Assembly (NCBI RefSeq): GCF_001865675.1
Contig: NZ_CP011319.1
Location: 62,001 to 126,000, forward strand
Length of the DNA stretch: 64,000 nucleotides
Origin: Janthinobacterium sp. 1_2014MBL_MicDiv
GTDB taxonomy: Bacteria > Pseudomonadota > Gammaproteobacteria > Burkholderiales > Burkholderiaceae_D
Direction: 5' to 3'
Part shown: piece after piece, positions 43,634 through 51,512 of the stretch
How positions within the stretch are numbered: the first letter of the stretch is position 1
How the letters are laid out: every line of letters starts with the position of its first letter
The notes under the pieces: model-generated
Seen by the model: the letters and a program-made list of their open reading frames with translations, nothing else
Told to the model about the DNA's origin: nothing
Databases searched by the model: none
Position numbers and translations under genes: made by a program

Positions 43634-44605
43634 ATGTTGAAACGCCTGCTGGCAGCCCTGCTGTGCCTGACCCTCTCCGGCCTGATGGCCGCCGCCCATG
43701 CCGAAGAGAAGGCATCCGCAACGGAAATGACGGCCGAGCAATTCCTCGACCAGTTGCACCTGCAGCGCGGCAAGATCACCTTGCCAGGCGGCATTGCCAC
43801 CCTGGACTTGCCAGCCAACTTCCGCTACCTGTCGCCGGCCGATGCCGAGCGCGTGCTGGTCGACGCCTGGGGCAATCCACCGGGCATGGAATCGCTGGGC
43901 ATGATCGTGCCCGCCAAGATCAGCGTGCTCGAGCGCGATAGCTGGGGCGTGGTGGTGACGTATGAAAAGGAAGGGCACATCAAGGACGACGACGCGGACA
44001 GCATCAAGTACGACGAGTTGTTGAAGGATATGCAGGCCTCGGTGCTGGAAAACAACGCGGAGCGCAAGAAGCAGGGCTATCCCGGCATCCATTTGATGGG
44101 CTGGGCGGAAAAACCCAGCTATGCCAAGGAGACGCACAAGCTGTACTGGGCCAAGGATCTGATGGTCGATGGCGGCGAGCACTCGCTGAACTACAACGTG
44201 CGCGTGCTGGGCCGCGAAGGCGTGCTGAACCTGAATGCCATCGCCAGCATGCAGCAGATCGCGACGATCAAGCAGGAAATGCGGCAAGTGACGGCATTCA
44301 CGGAATTTACCGAGGGTAACCGCTACGCGGACTTTGACAGCAAGACGGACAAGGTGGCCGAGTATGGCCTGGCGGCGCTGGTGGCTGGCGGCGTGGCCAG
44401 CAAGATGGGCCTGTTTGGGAAATTGCTGGCGCTGCTGCTGGCCTTCAAGAAAGTGCTGATCCTGGCCGTGGTGGGCGCCGGTGCCGCCATCGTCAAGTTC
44501 TTTGGCGGCAAGCGCAAGGAAACGCAGCCGCAGCCAGCGCCGCAGCCGGACGCGGACGAACAGTCCGGCCATGCGCCGGATGGCAAGGTGAATCTGGATA
44601 AATAG
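43634..44605 (+). CDS. DUF2167 domain membrane protein
   Basis: A 323-residue exported protein: signal peptide (MLKRLLAALLCLTLSGLMAA, cut near AHAEE), a long extracytoplasmic DUF2167 domain (residues ~40-250), one or two C-terminal membrane spans (LLALLLAFKKVLILAVVGAGAA-type region, read in part), and a charged, proline-rich tail. Recognisable blocks are ITLPGGIATLDLPANFRYL, LGMIVP, WGVVVTYEKEGHIKDDDA and LMGWAEKPSYAKETHKLYWA. Function of the family is unknown. It stands alone between the astE terminator and the DUF1993 gene. Confidence 0.82.
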   Translation: MLKRLLAALLCLTLSGLMAAAHAEEKASATEMTAEQFLDQLHLQRGKITLPGGIATLDLPANFRYLSPADAERVLVDAWGNPPGMESLGMIVPAKISVLERDSWGVVVTYEKEGHIKDDDADSIKYDELLKDMQASVLENNAERKKQGYPGIHLMGWAEKPSYAKETHKLYWAKDLMVDGGEHSLNYNVRVLGREGVLNLNAIASMQQIATIKQEMRQVTAFTEFTEGNRYADFDSKTDKVAEYGLAALVAGGVASKMGLFGKLLALLLAFKKVLILAVVGAGAAIVKFFGGKRKETQPQPAPQPDADEQSGHAPDGKVNLDK

Positions 44606-44706
44606 GACGAACTGGGCCGATCCGTGTGCTGGCGCACATGCGTGCGCAGCCACAGGATGGCGCCTCGGGTACACTGGCTCATCGTTCAATTTACCAGGAG
44701 TCCGCC

Positions 44707-45216
44707 ATGTCCGTGTCCATGTATCAGGCAACCATTCCCGTCTTCATCCGCGGCTTGCGCGTCGTTTCGGCCTTGCTGGAAAAGGGCCAGGCGCACGTGG
44801 AGGAAGACGGCATCGTGCCCGAGATCTTACTGGGCGCGCAGCTGGCGCCCGACATGCTGGACTTGACGGCGCAGGTGCAGCGCGTCAGCGATACGTCGAA
44901 GATGTCGGTCGAGCGCCTGAGCGGCGTGCCGGCGCCGAAGTTCGAGGATAACGAGGCATCGTTCGAGCAATTACAGGAACGCATTGCCAACACCATCGCC
45001 TATATCGACAGCGTGAATGCGGGCCAGATGGCGGGCAGCGCGCAGAAGGAAGTCGTGCTGAACTGGACTGACGAGGGGACGACCTTCTCGGGCGACGATT
45101 ACCTGCTCAGCTTTGCCTTGCCGAACTTCTATTTCCATGTTTCCATGGTCCACGCCATTTTGCGGAACAATGGCGTGGCCGTGGGCAAGCTCGATTATCT
45201 GGGACCATACGATTAA
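44707..45216 (+). CDS. DUF1993 domain protein
   Basis: A 169-residue cytoplasmic protein of the DUF1993 family, related to DinB-like four-helix bundles. Blocks are MYQATIPVFIRGLRVVSALL, ARLAPDM-type LGAQLAPDMLDLTAQVQR, and the C-terminal LPNFYFHVSMVHAILRNNGV, whose His residues are the usual conserved ones. Function unknown. The TAA shares TTAA (45213-45216) with the stop of the convergent glycine-zipper gene. Confidence 0.85.
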   Translation: MSVSMYQATIPVFIRGLRVVSALLEKGQAHVEEDGIVPEILLGAQLAPDMLDLTAQVQRVSDTSKMSVERLSGVPAPKFEDNEASFEQLQERIANTIAYIDSVNAGQMAGSAQKEVVLNWTDEGTTFSGDDYLLSFALPNFYFHVSMVHAILRNNGVAVGKLDYLGPYD

Positions 45217-45779
45217 CGTTGCGGCTGCTGTACCTGGTTCTGTACTGCATTGCCCAGCATGCCGCCGCCGATGACGCCGGCCACGGTCGCCAGCGCCTTG
45301 CCGCGGCCGCCACCTACCTGATTGCCGATCAAGCCGCCGATGACGGCGCCCGTGCCGATGCCCACGTAGTTGGGCTGGGCCGGGGCCGGCGCCGGTTGTT
45401 GCTGGCGTACCGGTTCGCGATAGGCCGTCTCGCGGTAGCCATCGTTGCTGTCATTGTAGGCGGGGCGCGCCTGCGCCACTTGCGTGTGGTGCACGACGCG
45501 CTTGTGCACGACGGGCGCCGGGGCTGGCGCCGGGGCGGCTTGCGCGACGACAGGCGCGGCGAGCGGTGCCGGCACGGGAGCCGTCGCGGGAGCGGCCAGG
45601 GCAGCGGCGCTGGCCGGCGTCATGGCCGCCACATCGGCAGGCACGGCTGGCGCATTCGCGCGCGAATTGGGCAGGATGCCGGCGATGGACGCCGCGCCCA
45701 CCAGGCACAGGACCGTGACGGAAATGGCGGCGCCGGCCATCAAGGGGTGGATGCGGTTGGCGGTGGTCGTCGTGTTCAT
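45213..45779 (-). CDS. Glycine-zipper 2TM domain protein, single-pass with Pro/Ala linker
   Basis: A 188-residue envelope protein. An N-terminal membrane anchor (MAGAAISVTVLCLVGAASIA) is followed by an Ala/Pro-rich spacer (residues ~40-95), a polar middle, and a glycine-zipper end with GTGAVIGGLIGNQVGGGRG and VAGVIGGGMLGNAVQNQ. Such domains insert into or span membranes and occur in outer-membrane lipoproteins of the SlyB/RcnB-like type, but no lipobox is visible here. ATG 45779 has AGGAGA upstream; the longer start at 45800 lacks one. Confidence 0.82.
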   Translation of the reverse strand: MNTTTTANRIHPLMAGAAISVTVLCLVGAASIAGILPNSRANAPAVPADVAAMTPASAAALAAPATAPVPAPLAAPVVAQAAPAPAPAPVVHKRVVHHTQVAQARPAYNDSNDGYRETAYREPVRQQQPAPAPAQPNYVGIGTGAVIGGLIGNQVGGGRGKALATVAGVIGGGMLGNAVQNQVQQPQR

Positions 45780-45941
45780 GTGTTCTCCTGGGTGTGGCAC
45801 TGCGGGTGTTGTTGATGTGGCCAGATTAACGGTCTCCTCGCCGCAAGGCTAGACGCTGCGCTGTATCAAACGTAAGCAGGTGTAAGGCCCCGATCGCCAA
45901 AGCGCAGTAGAATCGGTGCTTCCCCTTTTCCGGAGTGCGCC

Positions 45942-47054
45942 ATGAGTCAGCTCTTCACGCCATTCGCGCTGGGCCCCCTGCAGGTGGCCAACCGCATCGC
46001 CATCGCGCCCATGTGCCAGTACTCGGCCGACAACGGCAACGCCACCGACTGGCACATGATCCACCTGGGCCACCTGGCCCTGTCCGGCGCGGGCGTGCTG
46101 ATGACGGAGGCGACGGCCGTCTCGCCCGAGGGACGCATCTCGGCCGAGGACCTGGGCCTGTGGTCGGACGCCAACCAGGCGGCGCTGGCAAAAGTGGTGC
46201 AGGCGATCCGCCGCCATGCGCCTGTCCCGCTGGTGGTGCAGCTGGGCCATGCGGGACGCAAGGCGTCGAGCCGCGCGCCATGGGAGGGGGGCGCCTGCGT
46301 GCGCCTGGCCGATGGCGGCTGGCAAACGGTGGCGCCGTCCGCCATCGCCCACGCGCCGGGCGAGACGGTGCCGCTCGCCCTCGACGAGATGGGCTTGTTG
46401 CAGATCAAGGGGGCCTTTGTCGCCGCCGCCCAGCGCGTGCATGCGCTCGGCATCGAAGGCATCGAACTGCACGCGGCGCATGGCTATCTGCTGCACCAGT
46501 TCCTCTCGCCCCTGTCGAATCATCGCACGGATGCGTATGGCGGCAGCCTGGACAATCGCATGCGTTTTCCGCTGGAAGTCTTCGACGCCGTGCGCGCCGC
46601 CGTGCCCGCCAGCGTGGCCGTGGGCGTGCGCCTTTCCGCCACGGATTGGGTCGACGGCGGCTGGGAGATCGAGCAAAGCGTGCGCTTCGCACAGGAACTC
46701 AAGCAGCTGGGCGCCGATTTCATTCACGTCTCCAGCGGCGGCATTTCTCCGCAGCAGCAAATTCCCGTCGGCCCCGGCTACCAGGTGGCGTTTGCCGAGC
46801 GCATCAAGCGCGACAGCGGCTTGCCCACCATCAGCGTGGGCTTGATCACGGAGGCGCAGCAGGCGGAAGACATCATCGCGCAGGGCCAGTCCGACATGGT
46901 GGCGCTGGCCCGGGCCATCCTGTTCGACCCGCGCTGGCCCTGGCATGCGGCGGCCCAGCTGGGTGCGCAAGTGCAGGCGCCACCGCAGTACTGGCGTTCG
47001 CAGCCGCGCGAATTGAAGCAGCTGTTCGGCGACACGACCCTGGGCCAGCGCTGA
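45942..47054 (+). CDS. NADH:flavin oxidoreductase, old yellow enzyme family (YqjM-like)
   Basis: A 370-residue FMN-dependent TIM-barrel ene-reductase that reduces activated C=C bonds with NAD(P)H. Motifs: LFTPFALGPLQVANRIAIAP, MCQYSADNGNATDWH (the Cys that tunes FMN in the YqjM class), VVQLGHAGRKAS, GIEGIELHAAHGYLLHQFLS and DMVALARAILFDPRWPWHAA. It is expected in the cytoplasm; physiological substrate unknown, often linked to detoxification of unsaturated aldehydes or nitro compounds. It stands alone between the divergent glycine-zipper gene and the ABC-F gene. Confidence 0.92.
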   Translation: MSQLFTPFALGPLQVANRIAIAPMCQYSADNGNATDWHMIHLGHLALSGAGVLMTEATAVSPEGRISAEDLGLWSDANQAALAKVVQAIRRHAPVPLVVQLGHAGRKASSRAPWEGGACVRLADGGWQTVAPSAIAHAPGETVPLALDEMGLLQIKGAFVAAAQRVHALGIEGIELHAAHGYLLHQFLSPLSNHRTDAYGGSLDNRMRFPLEVFDAVRAAVPASVAVGVRLSATDWVDGGWEIEQSVRFAQELKQLGADFIHVSSGGISPQQQIPVGPGYQVAFAERIKRDSGLPTISVGLITEAQQAEDIIAQGQSDMVALARAILFDPRWPWHAAAQLGAQVQAPPQYWRSQPRELKQLFGDTTLGQR

Positions 47055-47249
47055 CAGGCCGATGCTGGCGTGCCGCGCGTGCCGCGTCGGCAACGCGCGC
47101 CATCTTCTGCTAGACTCACGGCTCCTTCCAACATTCCTCCAGGACGCTTCGACATGCGCCATTGATACTGCCGTGCTGTGCACGGCCTTGCCCTTCCCGC
47201 CAGCGCGCTGCGTGCCGCGCGGGTTCGCCAGCCTGCCCAAGGAGTATCC

Positions 47250-48833
47250 ATGCCCGCTTTGCTACAACTCGACCGTCTTTCCTTTGCGCTGCCCGATGGC
47301 CGCGCCCTGTTTTCCGATCTGCAATTTACTTTTGCCCCGCAGCGTATCGGCCTCGTCGGCGATAACGGCGTGGGCAAGAGCGTGCTGGCGCGCCTGCTGG
47401 CCGGCCTCGAACAGCCCACCAGCGGCGCCGTGCGTGGCGACGGCACGCTCCATTGCGTGGCGCAGGAGCTCGACCCGCAGCGCTATCCCACCGTGGCCGC
47501 GCTTGCCGGCATGGATGGCTTGCTGGCCGCGCTCGAACGTATTGCCGCCGGTTCCGTCGATGCCGACGATTACGCGCTGGTGGGCGAGCGCTGGGATGCG
47601 CCGGCCAAGCTGCGCCAGGCGCTCGACGAGATCGACTTGCCGCATGTGGAAGCCGGCACGCCGACGGCCAGCCTGAGCGGCGGCGAACGCCAGCGCATCG
47701 CCCTGCGGGGGGCCTGGCTGTCGCAGGCGGACTGGTTGCTGCTCGATGAGCCGAGCAACCATCTCGATGCGCGCCAGCGTGCCCGCCTGGTGGCGCAGAT
47801 CGCGCGCTGGCCGCGCGGCTTGCTGCTGGTCAGCCATGACCGCGGCTTGCTGCAGCACGTCGATGCCATCGTCGAATTGTCGAGTCTGGGCTTGCGCAGC
47901 TATGGCGGCAACTATGCGTTTTACGCGCAGCAGCGCGCGCAGGAGCAAGCTGGTTTTGTTGCCGCCCTGCAGGCGGAGAAGGCGGGCGCCAGGCGCGGGC
48001 AGCGCGAGGCGCAGCAGCAGGCGGAGCGCCAGCAGCGCAGAGTCGGGCGCGGCGAGAGGGAAGGGCGCGAAGGCAATCAAAGCAAGCTGCTGCTCGATGC
48101 GAAAAAGGAAAAGAGCCAGGATAGCCAGGGCAAGCTGCGCCTGCGCGCGCAGGAGGCGCTGCAGGCGCGCCTGCAGCGGGTGCTTGAAGCCCGCGCCCGT
48201 TGCGCGCCCGACGCCGAACGCCTGCTGCTGGCGCCGGACAGCGTCGTCCCCAACGGCAAGTTGCTCCTTGAGCTGCGCGCGCTGGTCTTGCCGTATGGCC
48301 AGGCGCAGCCGCTGGACTTGCAGCTCAGCGGCCCGCGCCGCCTGGCCGTGACGGGAAACAACGGCAGCGGCAAGTCGACCCTGCTGCGCGTGATCGCGGG
48401 GCAACTGGCGCCCGCCGGCGGCGAGTTGCGTTGCCATGCGCGGGTGGCCTGGCTGGACCAGCACGCGGGCGCCCACGCCGGTGGCTTGAGCGCCGTGCAG
48501 CGTTTGCAGGAGCGCAACAGCACCCTGGCGGAAGGGGAGTTGCGCACGCGGCTGGCGCTGCTGGGCATCGCCGGCGCGCGCGCCACCATGCCCAGCCACC
48601 TGCTCAGCGGAGGCGAGCGCATGAAGCTGGCGCTGGCGGCCGAACTGTACGCGCAGGCGCCGCCCCAGTTGCTGCTGCTCGACGAACCCGACAATCACCT
48701 GGACCTGGCCAGCCTGCAGGCGCTGGAACAGATGCTGCTGCAATATCAGGGTGCGTTACTTGTGGTATCGCACGACCAGGCGTTTCTGAATGCGATAAAC
48801 CTTGATCCAGCGGGCTTGACATTGCTTAAGTGA
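47250..48833 (+). CDS. ABC-F family ATPase (two ATP-binding cassettes, no membrane domain)
   Basis: A 527-residue soluble protein with two ATP-binding cassettes. First: GDNGVGKSVLARLLAG, LSGGERQRIALRGAWL, DWLLLDEPSNHLD. Second: GNNGSGKSTLLRVIAG, LSGGERMKLALAAEL, LLLLDEPDNHLD. The linker (residues ~225-320) is long, very basic and Glu/Gln-rich (QREAQQQAERQQRR, GEREGREGNQSK), as expected of the P-site tRNA-interaction arm of ABC-F translation factors. It could act on ribosomes in stress or antibiotic protection; the subfamily could not be assigned. Both signature glutamates are present, so it should hydrolyse ATP. AAGGAG precedes the ATG. Confidence 0.88.
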   Translation: MPALLQLDRLSFALPDGRALFSDLQFTFAPQRIGLVGDNGVGKSVLARLLAGLEQPTSGAVRGDGTLHCVAQELDPQRYPTVAALAGMDGLLAALERIAAGSVDADDYALVGERWDAPAKLRQALDEIDLPHVEAGTPTASLSGGERQRIALRGAWLSQADWLLLDEPSNHLDARQRARLVAQIARWPRGLLLVSHDRGLLQHVDAIVELSSLGLRSYGGNYAFYAQQRAQEQAGFVAALQAEKAGARRGQREAQQQAERQQRRVGRGEREGREGNQSKLLLDAKKEKSQDSQGKLRLRAQEALQARLQRVLEARARCAPDAERLLLAPDSVVPNGKLLLELRALVLPYGQAQPLDLQLSGPRRLAVTGNNGSGKSTLLRVIAGQLAPAGGELRCHARVAWLDQHAGAHAGGLSAVQRLQERNSTLAEGELRTRLALLGIAGARATMPSHLLSGGERMKLALAAELYAQAPPQLLLLDEPDNHLDLASLQALEQMLLQYQGALLVVSHDQAFLNAINLDPAGLTLLK

Positions 48834-48938
48834 TAATTGAATGAAAAAATACACGCTCGATGCCTGTAGAGCATGCTTCATGAAACGATGCTGAATTTTG
48901 TTTGATTGTCGGTATAATCCACTGAATAACCGGGCCTA

Positions 48939-48966
48939 TTTGTGAACTAAAACTGCTGGTTCACCA
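48939..48966. promoter_or_regulatory. Inverted repeat upstream of ridA, possible operator or hairpin
   Basis: TTTGTGAAC and GTTCACCAA are near-complementary 9-base arms around an 11-base spacer in the 255-bp gap before ridA. A TATAAT-like -10 lies about 25 bp upstream (48912-48917) without a clear -35. The repeat would fall just after the transcription start. Confidence 0.35.
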
Positions 48967-49088
48967 ATATGATGACGTTTAATCTGGCACTGTTGACGGT
49001 CTATGGCCGCGCGGCCAGGGCAGCGTTATCCCAGCCCAGCCGTTCATGAATTTCGGTTTCGTTTATATTGTTTTCTTGGAGAAATAGC

Positions 49089-49547
49089 ATGTCGTTTTAC
49101 GAAAAACTCAAAGCCCTCAACATCGAATTGCCAGTCGTTGCCGCGCCAGCCGCCGCCTATGTGATGCATGCCCGCACCGGCAATACCGTGTTCCTGTCCG
49201 GCCACCTGGCCAAGAAGGATGGCAAGGTCTGGGTCGGTCAACTGGGCAAGGATGTCAGCACGGAAGAAGGCAAAGTGGCCGCGCGCGGCATCGCCATCGA
49301 ACTGATCGCCACCCTGCAAGACGCTTGCGGCGGCGACCTGAACAAAGTCAAACGCATCGTCAAGGTCATGAGCCTGGTCAATTCCACCTCCGAGTTCACG
49401 GAACAGCACCTGGTCACCAACGGCGCCTCGGAACTGTTCGTCGAAGTCTTCGGCGACAGCGGCAAGCATGCGCGTTCCGCCTTCGGCGTGGCGCAAATCC
49501 CGCTGGGCGCTTGCGTCGAGATCGAACTGATCGCCGAACTGGCCTGA
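49089..49547 (+). CDS. RidA-family (YjgF/YER057c/UK114) protein
   Basis: A 152-residue member of the longer RidA subfamily, trimeric cytoplasmic enzymes that hydrolyse reactive enamine/imine intermediates made by PLP enzymes. Blocks are NTVFLSGHLAKKDGKVWVGQ, LQDACGGDLNKVKRIVKVMS and the C-terminal SAFGVAQIPLGACVEIELIA. The catalytic arginine of canonical RidA is expected in the KHARSAFGVAQIPLG block; an Arg (R in HARSAFG) is present. The amino-acid permease that follows (116 bp) may share its promoter. Confidence 0.88.
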   Translation: MSFYEKLKALNIELPVVAAPAAAYVMHARTGNTVFLSGHLAKKDGKVWVGQLGKDVSTEEGKVAARGIAIELIATLQDACGGDLNKVKRIVKVMSLVNSTSEFTEQHLVTNGASELFVEVFGDSGKHARSAFGVAQIPLGACVEIELIAELA

Positions 49548-49663
49548 TCATCTGAGCATGCCGGCGATTGCCGCCGGCTCGCCCTTTCCTCCTTTCCAGC
49601 AAGAGCGGAACCGCCATTGGGGTGGAGGGATCGGTGTATTCAAGAAAAAAACGGAGACACGTA

Positions 49664-51094
49664 ATGAAAACGAGTGAACAAGGCTTGCACCGCGGCCTGG
49701 GCGAGCGGCAGATACGCCTGATGGCGCTGGGTGCGGCGATTGGCGTGGGCCTGTTTCTGGGTTCCGGCAACGCCATCAAGATGGCCGGTCCCGGCATCAT
49801 GCTGTCGTATATTATCGGTGGCGCGGTCATCTTCATGATCATGCGCGCGCTGGGCGAAATGGCCGTGCACAATCCGGTGGCCGGCTCGTTCAGCCGCTAT
49901 GCCCAGGATTACCTGGGCCCGCTGCAAGGCTACCTGACGGGCTGGAACTACTGGTTCCTGTGGCTGGTCACTTGCGTGGCGGAAATTACCGCAGTCGCCA
50001 TCTACATGGGCATCTGGTTCCCCGACACGCCGCGCTGGATCTGGGCCCTGGCGGCGCTGGGTTCCATGGGCGCGATCAACCTGCTGGCCGTGAAAGCCTA
50101 CGGCGAATTCGAATTCTGGTTCGCCCTGATCAAGGTGGTCACCATCATCATGATGATCATCGGCGGCGCCGGCATGATCATCTTCGGTTTCGGCAACGAC
50201 GGCGTGGCCATCGGCATTTCCAACCTGTGGACGCATGGCGGCTTCTTCCCGAATGGCGCGCAAGGCGTGCTGATGTCATTGCAGATGGTGATGTTTGCCT
50301 ACCTGGGCGTGGAAATGATCGGCCTGACGGCCGGCGAAGCGGCCAACCCGAAGAAATCGATCCCGGACGCCATCAATTCGGTGTTCTGGCGCATCCTGAT
50401 TTTCTATGTCGGCGCGCTGTTCGTCATCCTGTCGATCTATCCATGGAATGAAATCGGCACCACGGGCAGCCCGTTCGTGATGACGTTCGAACGCCTGGGC
50501 ATCAAGACGGCGGCCGGCATCATCAACTTCGTCGTGCTGACGGCAGCCTTATCGTCGTGCAATGGCGGTATCTTCAGCACGGGCCGCATGCTGTACAACC
50601 TGGCGCTGCAAGGCCAGGCGCCGAAAGCGTTTGCGGAAACCACCTCGAGCGGCGTGCCGCGCCGCGCCATCCTGGTGTCCGTCTTCGCGCTGCTGCTGGG
50701 CGTGCTGCTGAACTACCTGGTGCCGGAAAAAGTGTTTATCTGGGTCACCTCGATCTCCACCTTCGGCGCCGTCTGGACCTGGGGCGTGATCCTGGTCACG
50801 CAGATTCAGTTCCGCAAGACCTTGACGCCGCTGGAAATCAAGAACCTGGCCTTCCGCATGCCGTTCGCGCCATACGGTTCCTGGATTTCGCTGGCTTTCC
50901 TGGCGCTGGTGATCGGTTTGATGGCGTATTTCCCCGATACGCGCATCGCCCTGATGGTCGGACCGGCCTGGCTGATCCTGCTGACGGTGCTGTACTACGT
51001 GCTGGGCCTGGCGCCGAAAGACCGCCGCGACGACGTGCCGCAAGGCTACGAAGCGGGCTGGCCACCGGCCGATGCGCCGCAGGGCAAGAAATAA
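49664..51094 (+). CDS. Amino-acid permease, AAT family (12 segments)
   Basis: A 476-residue inner-membrane importer of the amino acid transporter (AAT) branch of the APC superfamily. The N-terminal block GLGERQIRLMALGAAIGVGL followed by FLGSGNAIKMAGPGIMLSY is the AAT signature, with the amino-group binding glycines of segment 1 present. VGGEMIGLTAGEAANPKKSI-type block (here VEMIGLTAGEAANPKKSIP) is the segment 6/7 hallmark. It resembles histidine/proline/GABA permeases (ProY/HisP-like); substrate is not certain. GGAG lies before the ATG. A strong terminator follows. Confidence 0.88.
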   Translation: MKTSEQGLHRGLGERQIRLMALGAAIGVGLFLGSGNAIKMAGPGIMLSYIIGGAVIFMIMRALGEMAVHNPVAGSFSRYAQDYLGPLQGYLTGWNYWFLWLVTCVAEITAVAIYMGIWFPDTPRWIWALAALGSMGAINLLAVKAYGEFEFWFALIKVVTIIMMIIGGAGMIIFGFGNDGVAIGISNLWTHGGFFPNGAQGVLMSLQMVMFAYLGVEMIGLTAGEAANPKKSIPDAINSVFWRILIFYVGALFVILSIYPWNEIGTTGSPFVMTFERLGIKTAAGIINFVVLTAALSSCNGGIFSTGRMLYNLALQGQAPKAFAETTSSGVPRRAILVSVFALLLGVLLNYLVPEKVFIWVTSISTFGAVWTWGVILVTQIQFRKTLTPLEIKNLAFRMPFAPYGSWISLAFLALVIGLMAYFPDTRIALMVGPAWLILLTVLYYVLGLAPKDRRDDVPQGYEAGWPPADAPQGKK

Positions 51095-51119
51095 TCCGGC
51101 TCGGCTGAGCTGAACCGAC

Positions 51120-51153
51120 AGCGCGCCCCTGCTCCTGCAGCGGCGCGCTTTTT
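51120..51153 (+). terminator. Intrinsic terminator after the AAT permease
   Basis: 8-bp perfect stem AGCGCGCC/GGCGCGCT followed by five T, 26 bases past the permease stop. Confidence 0.85.
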
Positions 51154-51241
51154 CTTTCATATTGGCAACTCGATGCTCTCCTAGCGCCAGCGCGCGTTTT
51201 GCGGCGCACGCCTGGCGTTGTTTCCTTGCATCAAACTTCTG

Positions 51242-51270
51242 TTTAGCTGAGCCGATGAAAGCCCTATAAT
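51242..51270 (+). promoter_or_regulatory. Putative promoter of the second permease
   Basis: TTTAGC, 17 bases, perfect TATAAT (51265-51270). Transcription would start near 51277 and leave an untranslated leader of about 236 bases before the permease start. Confidence 0.6.
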
Positions 51271-51276
51271 CGCTTA

Positions 51277-51512
51277 GTTTTGAAAATGGACGCGATCTTT
51301 CCGGTTTTTTGCCAGGTAGGGCCGGAGCGCCGTTTTTAAGTGTTTTTACCCGTCATGTTCCTAACAACATCTAGCAAAACCGTAGCGAGCGGGATGAGTT
51401 GTGGCCAAGAAGCGCAGCTGTGCGAATGCACGGCGAGCATCGCCGGCCGCGAATCACGACGCGCAGCAGGTTTTGCTCGGTGTGTAAGTGCATGCCTCAT
51501 AAAGGAATGCTA
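51277..51512 (+). promoter_or_regulatory. Long leader with a closing stem, candidate structured regulatory RNA
   Basis: This 418-bp gap between the two permeases holds the AAT terminator, then this leader. AGCAAAACC (51373-51381) pairs perfectly with GGTTTTGCT (51469-51477) 96 bases away. Between them are the hairpins CGGCGA/TCGCCG (51431-51445) and GTGC/GCAC (51420-51431). A closing stem enclosing smaller hairpins is how riboswitch aptamers are built. No known class could be matched by eye, and no frame of note spans the leader. Confidence 0.45.

Noticed and set aside
51373..51477. Assignment of the permease leader to a named riboswitch class
   Set aside because: I compared from memory with the guanidine, yybP-ykoY, glycine, lysine and SAM/SAH classes and found no defining core sequence.
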